Shown: piece after piece, positions 54,657-62,783 of the stretch | Layout of the letters: every line of letters begins with the position of its first letter | Position numbering within the stretch: the stretch's first letter is position 1 | Assembly: GCF_036345915.1 (NCBI RefSeq) | Contig: NZ_CP107785.1 | Coordinates: 1,674,001 to 1,738,000, forward strand | Reading direction: 5' to 3' | DNA length: 64,000 nt | Origin: Nocardia sp. NBC_00565 | GTDB taxonomy: Bacteria > Actinomycetota > Actinomycetes > Mycobacteriales > Mycobacteriaceae | Position numbers and translations under genes: made by a program | The notes under the pieces: generated by a model | What the model was told of the DNA's origin: nothing | Databases searched by the model: none | The model's input: only the letters and a program-made list of their open reading frames with translations

Positions 54657-55128
54657 GTAGTGCCGCGGTGAACCAGGCCAGAAAGACGACGAGGCTGATC
54701 GCCGTCCAGCGCAGTGCCACACCGAAGCGGCGGTACTTGTGCTGGGCGATCTCGGCGAGAGTGCCAGCCTGCTGCCACGCCTGATCGGCCAGCGTCGGAG
54801 CCTTCGGCCGACCGCTCACATCAGTAGGGAAGCTGGGAAAGCAGAACCAGTTCCCGGGGCCGGCGCTACCGAGCCGCGGCCGCAGCGTCGCGGCGAGGTA
54901 GCCCATGCACACGATCAGGCTCACTGCCAGTCCGATCGCCATCACGACCAGAGCGGTGCTCATGGATGTGCGGTTGGTGGTGACCAGCCCCGTCAGTGCG
55001 AATCCGTTGGCGGTCAGCAACAGTCCCGCTTTGGTGTCAGCGGCGAGTATGACGCGGTTGAACTCGGCGACGGTGCGGAGCGCGGTGTTGAGGTCGTCGA
55101 CTGGGCTGAGGCGGTTGCGAAACATCAT
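54640..55128 (-). CDS. PycTM-like membrane effector (DUF5706-type)
   Basis: 162 residues from ATG 55128. TVAEFNRVILAADTKAGLLL (residues 19-38) carries the AD-x-KAG-x-LL motif of Pycsar transmembrane effectors. Three hydrophobic segments at ~36-52, 58-80 and 140-158, the LxP turn, and QQAGTLAEIAQHKYRRFGVA near the end match the family pattern. In Pycsar, this effector binds a cyclic pyrimidine nucleotide and damages the membrane. Convergent with the cyclase operon, overlapping its tail by 17 bp. Family call by eye; no search run. Confidence 0.75.
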   Translation of the reverse strand: MMFRNRLSPVDDLNTALRTVAEFNRVILAADTKAGLLLTANGFALTGLVTTNRTSMSTALVVMAIGLAVSLIVCMGYLAATLRPRLGSAGPGNWFCFPSFPTDVSGRPKAPTLADQAWQQAGTLAEIAQHKYRRFGVALRWTAISLVVFLAWFTAALLSAPA

Positions 55129-55469
55129 GGGATCAGCACAGCAGTGGTTCGAGATGCACTCCAGGTACAAAGCCACACACTGCAGCACCAAAATCTTATT
55201 GCTGCTCCAAGACCGCGGCGAACCATGGGAACGCCACCACGCGGCCGAGGCGGCGATGGACGCACCACGCGCATCGGGTACTACCCGCTCGGACACGAAT
55301 TTTCTGGCGCTGCAAACCATACTGATCGAACTCGGTCGACACGAGGCCGCCGACATCGATCCATACAGCTGCGAGGCGCCTCCCGCCGCGTAAGTCAACA
55401 CTCCTCAGGAATTGGAAGGGGCTGCTGTAGGGAGAGGTGACATCGTCTCCCTCCCGTATGCGGGCATTT

Positions 55470-55530
55470 GAGGAATGTGTAACCGACATCTCACCCCGGT
55501 CAGTTGCGCCAGCTCTGCACTCTCTATGCC
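55470..55530. repeat. diverged internal copy of the island repeat
   Basis: GAGGAATGTGTAAC begins both this segment and 61305-61318, and the alignment continues ungapped to CTCTGCACTC near 55514. About three quarters of positions match overall. The wider gap 55129-55662 between the two minus-strand genes holds no gene I can support. Confidence 0.5.
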
Positions 55531-55662
55531 GCCTCAAGATGAAGGACCGAACTACCACAGCTGCCGACGCACACACCTCGCCGCGGAGTTAAATCAAGTG
55601 AACCAAATCATGGGCAACTGTTCCGAAACGCTGCCGCGCCCCTCCGAGGGCCTGCCAAACTC

Positions 55663-57084
55663 TTACGATGCCGAGTCGAGCAGCTTATCCAATCGCTTTT
55701 CCCAGTTGACAGCGTCCGAATCGCTAGCCAGCTCATCGGCCGCCTTCAGGATTGCGGTCTTCATCCAAATAGTTAACTCTTCCCGCAAACCCTCCAGCTC
55801 CCCCTCTTTCGGGGATCGCCTCTGCCCGTGCACAATCCTGCTTCGCGTCGAGTACACAGCGCGAAAGAATTTTCGTAAATATGATCTTGAAACTTCTTCG
55901 CAGCCTAGGAATATTGCCGCATTCAGGGATGTTTTGAAGGTTGTTTCTCCAGGATCTTTAGTGCCAAAGAGAGATTCGGCGGCTATGGCGAGATCTACGA
56001 CTGCCTCTTCGTCTGATATCCGATTCACAGCTGTTGTAATCCGGTCTACCGCAACCCCTAAGTGTTTTCTGACCGTTCCATCTCGGAGGTTTGTAACGAA
56101 ATCCGACAGACCTCCCGAGATTAAGTCATCCAAGTCGCAATTGGGCGTACTCCATGCTCGGCGGACGCTCGGGTATTCAGATCGTTCACGCAATATGATG
56201 GCAGATGCCGACGTCTTCACTGATGTCCACGCTTCACCCCTGGTGCATATCCCTCGACCGCATAGTATATTTATCGCCGCGACAACTGTGTTCGAAAGCT
56301 CATCCGTCGGAACCTCAAATGCTTGCATAAGCTGACGATCAAATTCTTCTTGATCAGCGGAAATGTCTACAAAAGTTTCATACGATTGCACTATCGCCAT
56401 TTGATACTCATGAAGAAGATGTGTCGATCGAGTGGGAGTGTGCTGCACCGGCAGGGTTCCGAAACCAATCCCTGTCGATATCTCACTGTCAGTAAGTCTT
56501 CTAATTGAACAGTTAGGTGATAGTGTCAGGTCACAACTCGACTGCACGTTTCTGAGCGGGGTCAGGATCTCTTTGGCAACTCGCACATTGGACAACGCCT
56601 CGGCTATCCAATCACACGCGGAACGAAATTCGGACTCTTTGAATTCGAAGCTGCTCGTTGAATATATCAACGAGCCTAGCAGATCATTCTGTAGCATAAG
56701 ATCCAGCCCAGAGGTTTGATCTATTCCGCCGATACTATACTGTTCATAAACCCCCTTGAAGGCAATTTGAACTCTCCGTTCAAATTCTCTGCTGTGTTGT
56801 ACCGCGCGCGAAGCTCTCGAATACGATTCGAGTCCTGCAATTGCCTCCCAGTCTGGCCAGACTGGAAAGTCGTACACCACACTCCATACTGGCCCCTTGG
56901 GGGCACGTCGCAACCTTTCCGAATCCATTACATCTCGATGCCACACCTCAGGAACGTTCGGATATCTCGGTCGATGGAATTTCGGGGTTGAGTATTTTCT
57001 TTGCAGAAAATCAAGTGCTTCTACCGCGAAGTTTCGCAACGAATCGACTGTGTCTGCCTCAAGGACGATCGGAGAGTTTCTCAT
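55663..57084 (-). CDS. HEPN-like (Apea-type) protein, low GC
   Basis: 473 residues from ATG 57084, chosen because AGGGG lies nine bases before. The C-terminal part reads VDLAIAAESLFGTK, LRKFFRAVYSTRSRIVHGQR, giving the Rx4H motif (Arg414, His419) of Apea-like HEPN domains, many of which are RNases in defence systems. The N-terminal ~300 residues have no recognised fold. Codon use is markedly less GC-rich than neighbours, pointing to transfer. Confidence 0.7.
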   Translation of the reverse strand: MRNSPIVLEADTVDSLRNFAVEALDFLQRKYSTPKFHRPRYPNVPEVWHRDVMDSERLRRAPKGPVWSVVYDFPVWPDWEAIAGLESYSRASRAVQHSREFERRVQIAFKGVYEQYSIGGIDQTSGLDLMLQNDLLGSLIYSTSSFEFKESEFRSACDWIAEALSNVRVAKEILTPLRNVQSSCDLTLSPNCSIRRLTDSEISTGIGFGTLPVQHTPTRSTHLLHEYQMAIVQSYETFVDISADQEEFDRQLMQAFEVPTDELSNTVVAAINILCGRGICTRGEAWTSVKTSASAIILRERSEYPSVRRAWSTPNCDLDDLISGGLSDFVTNLRDGTVRKHLGVAVDRITTAVNRISDEEAVVDLAIAAESLFGTKDPGETTFKTSLNAAIFLGCEEVSRSYLRKFFRAVYSTRSRIVHGQRRSPKEGELEGLREELTIWMKTAILKAADELASDSDAVNWEKRLDKLLDSAS

Positions 57085-57321
57085 CACCAGCAACCCCTAC
57101 GTTTCGAGTGCCTCAGAACCGGCACCCTGCACCTTTGGGGCAGTAGAACAACATAGCAATCCACGCCGTACCAAGCCAGTTCTTTTCAAGAATGCCCTAC
57201 ACCTCGAGCTCCACTCCAGCGGCGGTGCCGCCATCGACCCGGGACACGACGGCGTCACCAGCATCTACACCAACGGCGGCTACTTTCGGTGGCTGCTGTT
57301 CCGACCAACAGTCCCCAACGA

Positions 57322-57740
57322 CTACTCCTGTGGATCCTCGTCAGTCCGCACCAGGCGCAGGACACGGCGCCGACGATCATTCGCTTCCTGATCGGTGATT
57401 GGCCGAATGTCCAGCCGGAGAACGTCCTCCAGCGACATCGCCAAGATGGCGTCCCGCACCTTTGCCGCCACAGCGACTTCATTGGCCGTGTGGAGGATGT
57501 CGAGCAGACTCTCGTTCTGCAGCCTGGTCGCTTCAGCTTCCAGCTCCGCCAACCGAACTTCTCGCATCGAGCGTACGGAGGTCAGTTCGACTATGTTTGT
57601 AATGATCTGCGGCATGTGACGGAATGCCTTTCGGACTGCTCCGAGAGCCCCTCCGGCAGCGGCAGTGCCCCCGGCTGTCCAGAGGGCAGGTTGCACGGCT
57701 GCCTGTACAACTTCTTGCCATGGATTGACCGTCACGCTGC
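57322..57740 (-). pseudogene. 3' half of an IS-split gene
   Basis: C-terminal ~139 codons (SSVTVNPWQEVVQAAVQPAL at the junction; a Glu-rich coiled coil REVRLAELEAEATRLQNE; end RRRRVLRLVRTDEDPQE). Removing the IS630 element and one TA joins it in frame to the 5' half at 60705-61164, giving one 292-codon gene. Family unknown. The gap 57085-57321 shows no supported feature. Confidence 0.75.
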
Positions 57741-58080
57741 TAGTGCCGCGTCCAGGAAGGTTTATGCGGGAATCCATTCGGGGTGGCGGGTTGCTCGGGT
57801 CCGGTTGAGCGATGATGCTGCCTGGTGGAGGTGGTGCCGGTGGCTCGGAAGCCGGATGTGTTCGTCAGAGCGGTGACCCCGGAGGAAGGCCGCAAGCTGG
57901 CGCAGATCGCGCGGCGTAGCAAGGTCCCGGTGCGGATGCGTCGGGCAGTGGTGGTGATGGCCTCGGCCCAGCATCAACCGGTCGGGTTGATCGCGAAGCT
58001 GATGCAGGTGTCGGAATCGTATGTGCGGCAAGTGATCCACGACTTCAACGAGAAGGGGTTCGACGCACTGGACCCAAAAT

Positions 58081-59843
58081 GGACACCGTTGGCGAATTCG
58101 GTTGGGGCGGTGGTAGTTCGGCATGATCGGCATCGGGGTTTCGGCCGTGGTGTTGATGGAGGTTGTGGTGTCGTTGCGTCCGCGCAGGTGCGACGTGGTT
58201 CCGGTGGAAACGGTCCGAGTCGCGCAGGCGGTGTTCCCGGAAGGATGCTTGGCGATGCGGGTGCGGGATGTTCTGGGGCCGGTCTTCTCTGATGCCGAGT
58301 TCGCGGAGATGTTTTCCCGGCGCGGTCAGCCCGCGATCTCGCCTGCGTTGCTGGCGTTGGTGTCGGTGTTGCAGTTCGCCGAAGGACTCACCGATCGTCA
58401 AGCAGCACACGCGGTCCGGGCCCGGATCGACTGGAAATACGCGCTCGGGATGGAGTTGACCGATCCCGGTTTCGACTACTCGGTGCTCAGCGAGTTCCGT
58501 TCCCGGCTGATCACCGGCGGACTGGAGCAGCGTGTGCTCGACGCGGTGCTGGAGGCGACACGGCGGGCCGGGTTGCTGAAGCCCGGTGGCCGGCAACGGA
58601 CCGATTCCACTCATGTTCTCGCGGCGGTGCGCGACCTCAACCGGCTGCAGTTCGTCACCGAGACACTGCGGGCGGCGCTCAACGCGCTCGCCGCTGCGGC
58701 ACCAGACTGGCTGGTCGGCATCGCCGAACCCGAATGGTTCGACCGATACAGTGCTCGATCCGAAGACACTCGGTTCCCGAGTCGCTGGGCGGCGCGGGCC
58801 GCCCATGCGAACCAGATCGGTTCCGACGGAATGACCGTGCTATCGGCCGTTACCGCTGCGGACGCACCCGCATGGCTGCGGCAGCTTCCGGCGGTGGAGT
58901 TGCTGCGCCGGATCTGGATTCAGCAGTATCAGGTCAGCGACGGAGCAGTGGCGTGGCGAGACAGAAAAGACTTGCCCCCTGCAGCGATTCGCTACTGCTC
59001 ACCGTATGACGAGCAAGCCCGCACAGGCACCAAACGCGACACCTCCTGGAACGGTTACAAGGTCCATCTCACCGAAACCTGCGAGCCCGATGCGCCTCAC
59101 CTCATCACTCAGGTCGCCACCACACCGGCGCCGGTCCCGGACATGGTGATGACCGCGGCGATCCACGCCGGTCTGGCAGAGCGGGATCTGCTTCCTGAGG
59201 TGCATTTGGTCGATGCCGGCTATGTCGATGCGGACCTGCTCATCGCCGCACGGCAGGAACATGGGATCGAGTTGCTGGGCCCGGCGAAATCGGCCACCGG
59301 CTGGCAAGCCACCGCCGACCGCGGCTACACCCTGTCCGATTTCACCATCGACTGGGACAACGAGCAGGCGACCTGCCCACAAGGCGCCACTTCCAGATCT
59401 TGGAAAGCCGACCGGTCTCAGGACGGGATCCCCGTCATCAGGGTTCGATTCCCCACCGCAGAGTGTCAACGCTGTCCTGTCCGCGAACAATGCACCCGCT
59501 CCAGCTCAGGTCGGCGGCTCACTGTTCGCCATCGTGCCCAGCATCAGGCCCTCCAACTCGCTCGCACCGAGCAACAGACCGAACAGTGGCAACAGCGCTA
59601 CCAGCACCGCGCGGGCGTCGAAGGCACCATCGCCCAAGGCATCCGAGCCTGCGGCCTGCGCCGCTCCCGCTACCGCGGCCTCGCCAAAACCAGCCTCCAA
59701 CACCTACTCACCGCTGCGGGCCTCAACCTCAACCGTCTCAATACCTGGTGGGAGACAACATCTTTCGCTCCAACCCGAACATCACACTTCACCGCCCTCA
59801 GACCAGCCGCCTGACGACACGCCGGAATTCGCCAACGGTGTCC
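58081..59843 (+). mobile_element. IS1182-family insertion sequence inside IS630
   Basis: 1763 bp bounded by 19-bp perfect inverted repeats GGACACCGTTGGCGAATTC (58081-58099) and its complement (59825-59843). Flanked by a 5-bp direct duplication AAAAT (58076-58080 and 59844-59848). One transposase gene inside. The clean ends imply a recent insertion. Confidence 0.95.
58168..59814 (+). CDS. IS1182-family transposase
   Basis: 548 residues from GTG 58168 (GGAGG five bases before). Typical IS1182 start region SLRPRRCDVVPVETVRVAQA and MRVRDVLGPVFSDAEFAEMF, core FAEGLTDRQAAHAVRARIDW and DPGFDYSVLSEFRSRL, catalytic Asp in GGRQRTDSTHVLAAVRDLNR, and a C-terminal zinc-like CQRCPVREQCT then GVEGTIAQGIRACGLRRSRY (catalytic Glu). 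Appears intact. Confidence 0.93.
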   Translation: MSLRPRRCDVVPVETVRVAQAVFPEGCLAMRVRDVLGPVFSDAEFAEMFSRRGQPAISPALLALVSVLQFAEGLTDRQAAHAVRARIDWKYALGMELTDPGFDYSVLSEFRSRLITGGLEQRVLDAVLEATRRAGLLKPGGRQRTDSTHVLAAVRDLNRLQFVTETLRAALNALAAAAPDWLVGIAEPEWFDRYSARSEDTRFPSRWAARAAHANQIGSDGMTVLSAVTAADAPAWLRQLPAVELLRRIWIQQYQVSDGAVAWRDRKDLPPAAIRYCSPYDEQARTGTKRDTSWNGYKVHLTETCEPDAPHLITQVATTPAPVPDMVMTAAIHAGLAERDLLPEVHLVDAGYVDADLLIAARQEHGIELLGPAKSATGWQATADRGYTLSDFTIDWDNEQATCPQGATSRSWKADRSQDGIPVIRVRFPTAECQRCPVREQCTRSSSGRRLTVRHRAQHQALQLARTEQQTEQWQQRYQHRAGVEGTIAQGIRACGLRRSRYRGLAKTSLQHLLTAAGLNLNRLNTWWETTSFAPTRTSHFTALRPAA

Positions 59844-60704
59844 AAAATGGAACGGGGGCAGACCGGCGAAGACCGATCAAGCGATACGTGATCGGATCTG
59901 TCAGATCGCCCGGTGCTGCCCCCGTGACCTGGGCTGGCCGTTCAGCGTGTGGAGTCTGTCGAAACTGGCAGAAGTACTGCGCGTCAACAAGATCGCCGAC
60001 ATCAGCCGAGAGACAATACGCAAGATCCTCACCACCAGCGGAGTGTCGTGGCAGGCCACGAAAACATGGAAAGCCAGCAACGATCCCGACTTCATCGCCA
60101 AGATGAACCGCGTCCTCGATCTCTACGACAACCCGCCCGACGACGGCCGCGTGGTCTGCGTCGACGAGTTCGGGCCGTTGAATCTGCAACCCCGCGGCGG
60201 CCGTGGCTGGTTCAGTGTTGCCAGGCCCAAACGTTTGCGGGCGACCTACAACCGCACCCAAGGCGTCCGGCACATGTTCGGTGCCCTGGACCTGGGGACC
60301 GGCCAGTTGTATTACCGGATCCGGGACCGGAAGCGGTGGACGGAGTTCCTGGCGTTCCTGAAATCACTACGGGCCCGCTGGCCAGAGCAGAAACTGTACT
60401 TGATCTGCGACAACTACTCGGTCCACAAGCGGGCCGAAGTGCGGGCGTGGTGCGCGGGCAACCAGGTCGATTTGGTGTTCCTGCCGACGTATTCGTCATG
60501 GCTGAACCGCATCGAGTGCGAGTTCGCCGCCCTGCGCTACTTCGCGCTCAACGGCACCGACCACCGCAGCCATCACGAGCAGGACACCGCGATCGGTGAC
60601 TACATCCGCTGGCGCAACCAACACGCCGGACCGGTCCGTGACTTCGCTGTCGGCTCCAAGATCCGACGTCCGGATTACTTACCCAACGTTGCTTGACGCG
60701 GCAC

Positions 60705-61164
60705 TAGACACCGACAGGAGGGTGTCTGCGCGCATTGGAGCTCGGGCTGCAAGTCCCGCGACCAGAAACGCAACACCTTCCGAAGGGTGGGACAGGTGCA
60801 TCACTTCCCGTACCATATCGCCGAGCTCGGATTCCTCTTCTGCAGCCTCATCGATGATCGGAATCAGCTGCGCCACGGCACCTTCGTCGGGTTCTGGCCG
60901 CCACTCCGACAGCCTGGACACCTCGTAGTCAACGAGCGACAGCAGTAGCGTTCGAACCTTGTGCTGCGTCGATGCGACCTGGCGAAGATTCGGGAAGGCC
61001 CCGAAATCCGCCTCGATCAGAAGTGCGCCGCCTACGTCAGCGGATTGAACAGCTGGCTGGTCGCCGCTTTCCGACCTCCGTTGAGCAGGAACCTTCGAGC
61101 TTCCATCGGGAACGGTAGCTCCAAAGATGTTGATGTTCACAGTATTGGGGTCGCGTTCGGTCAC
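60705..61164 (-). pseudogene. 5' half of the IS-split gene
   Basis: N-terminal ~153 codons from GTG 61164 (VTERDPNTVNINIFGATVPD). Acidic helical middle (PIIDEAAEEESELGDMVREV) and AFLVAGLAARAPMRADTLLS before the TA junction. The NTVNINIFG stretch recalls NTVIFG in the NTPase of the cyclase operon; the likeness is short and may be chance. Function unknown. No strong ribosome site is visible. Confidence 0.7.
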
Positions 61165-61325
61165 CGCCGCATCGTATGCCGGACCTGAACCATGCGTGGC
61201 GCGACCGCCGAGCGGCGGCACGGTAGGAACGTGGACCGAAACCCGATCGAGCTACACGCGGGCCCAGTCAAATCGCGCAACGACGACGTCGAACACTGAC
61301 ACAGGAGGAATGTGTAACTGAGATG

Positions 61326-61388
61326 TGACCCTGGCGAGTAGTACCACCTCTGCACTCCCTACGGCAGAAGCTGCGGACACTCGGCTAG
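61326..61388. repeat. 63-bp direct repeat, right copy
   Basis: 59 of 63 positions match 48998-49060. Homology with the internal copy at 55470-55530 extends left to 61305. Reading the minus strand gives SAEVVLLARV, similar to the XRE HTH edge SAEVVPLAGV at the left copy. The stretch 61389-61841 that follows has short open frames on both strands but no recognisable gene. Confidence 0.85.
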
Positions 61389-61841
61389 CTGGTTATGGAC
61401 TGACGCCAATTCAAGAGCGCGAACTGGCTGAACCCGTCCAGGTCTGTCCAGTTGACCACCGTCAGGGCCCAGCCAGCACCGCCGGACTGCCTCTGGTTCA
61501 ACGCTTGGGACCGGAGAAACCGGCGTTTGCTGGAGATCGGGGGTATCTGCGATTCTGCGACGCATGCGCGGAATCGCCAGACGTTGTTTACGCTGGACGC
61601 TTACGTGAACAGTTGCGGCAGGGACGAACGGTTCGGGTACTGGTCGCTGCCCTATATTCTGGTCGGGCTGACCGGATTTTGATCCTGAGGCCACTTGGCG
61701 CCAACGCTCAAATTCGCGCACGTTGGTGCAAATGCCATGTAAGTCAGAAGGATTTTTCTGTTCCCGATCGCGAAAGGCTGTACAAGCCCGCAAAAGCGTA
61801 ATGGGACTCTCTCGGATTACTGAAACCGTAGGGAGAATCCG

Positions 61842-62636
61842 CTAGCTCGGTCGCTCGGTCGGCGGATTCGCGAGGTACTCAGCGATCCGGTCTTGCGCGG
61901 CGAGTTGTTCGCCAAGCGTGACAAGCTCAATGACAAGACTGTGGCAGTACGCGAGAGCGTCCGGGCCATTCTCCAAGTCGTAGCCCTTGCGACTGCGTTT
62001 CTCTGGCTGCGCGGGCAGCCGGACAGTCGCGCCCCAACGCCGCCCATAGCGGTCCATCCACAACGTGGCTGCGCCATCGGTCAGCGGCACATAGTGCATC
62101 AGACAATCGCGATATTCGTTTGCCGAAACCCCGACAGTCTTCCAACTGGTGCGCAGCACTTCCCCGAACGGTTCGGGAATTATGCCCGTGGAGCCGACCG
62201 CGCCCTTCACCGAACGCCACCTGCTGCCACTCTGGCTCTTTGGTGCGTAGTGCTTCCAGAGGAGCTTCGATATCGCCTCGTACACTCTGCGAACGTCGCT
62301 GAGCAGCGCGTCAACCTCGAAATAGACCCGCGCGTCGCCGGTATTGCCGCGAATCGCGTTCTGGTGTTTCTGCTCGAATAGCTTGCACTTCTCCACGTAG
62401 AAACCGACGATTCGATCAAGCCGGTAGAGGGCACTGCGCAAGCAGTAACCGACGTCGGCCTCTTCGTGGTAGTGCCCCACCCAGTGTTGCTTCTTGCAGT
62501 CCAAGACGTGCACTGCGAGGTCGTTCAACGAACGGCCGCTGGAATCGACGGCCGTGACGCTGAATCCCGAGTAGATCGGCAGGCTTGTGGTTGCGAGCCG
62601 TGCAAGCCCCGGAGGAGGAACTTGATCGGCTTCCAC
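61842..62636 (-). CDS. hypothetical helical protein
   Basis: 264 residues from ATG 62636. Mostly alpha-helical by composition, e.g. VHVLDCKKQHWVGHYHEEAD and YCLRSALYRLDRIVGFYVEK, with a His/Lys-rich segment KLLWKHYAPKSQ. No family recognised. It lies 147 bp downstream of another unrecognised gene in the same direction, in the accessory region; a HEPN-like all-helical fold is conceivable but no Rx4H motif stands out. Confidence 0.65.
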   Translation of the reverse strand: MEADQVPPPGLARLATTSLPIYSGFSVTAVDSSGRSLNDLAVHVLDCKKQHWVGHYHEEADVGYCLRSALYRLDRIVGFYVEKCKLFEQKHQNAIRGNTGDARVYFEVDALLSDVRRVYEAISKLLWKHYAPKSQSGSRWRSVKGAVGSTGIIPEPFGEVLRTSWKTVGVSANEYRDCLMHYVPLTDGAATLWMDRYGRRWGATVRLPAQPEKRSRKGYDLENGPDALAYCHSLVIELVTLGEQLAAQDRIAEYLANPPTERPS

Positions 62637-62783
62637 GGTGATCCCATGCTCGAATATGTCAGTCAGCTTCGATTTCTCGCTCAGCGGTCATTCCTGTTCA
62701 GCAGTTCCGACGGGTCCGCGCCGAGAGTGCGGCGATCCGCTCCACCCACTCTAGGTCGCCAAATCGGGGAGAGGCCATTGCCC

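Larger units (their letters stand above)
57840..60696 (+). pseudogene. IS630 transposase interrupted by IS1182-type element
   Basis: 5' part 57840-58080 (HTH: SKVPVRMRRAVVVMASAQHQ) ends at DPKW; 3' part 59849-60696 continues NGGRPAKTDQAI after removal of the insert, giving an intact 362-residue reading frame. DDE residues lie in VVCVDEFGPL, LICDNYSVHK and SWLNRIECEF. Start GTG 57840 has GGAGG eight bases before. Currently non-functional, but precise excision would restore it. Confidence 0.9.
57743..60704 (+). mobile_element. IS630-family element carrying a nested insertion
   Basis: Ends GTGCCGCGTC / GACGCGGCAC are perfect inverted repeats flanked by TA on both sides, as expected for IS630. 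Without the nested 1763-bp element and its 5-bp duplication it would be 1194 bp, a normal IS630 size. It has split a gene of unknown function. Right end matches the remnant at 49140-49349. Confidence 0.93.

Noticed and set aside
61452..61682. Plus-strand 76-residue open frame after the right repeat
   Set aside because: No ribosome site, no family and competing open frames on the other strand; not supportable as a gene.
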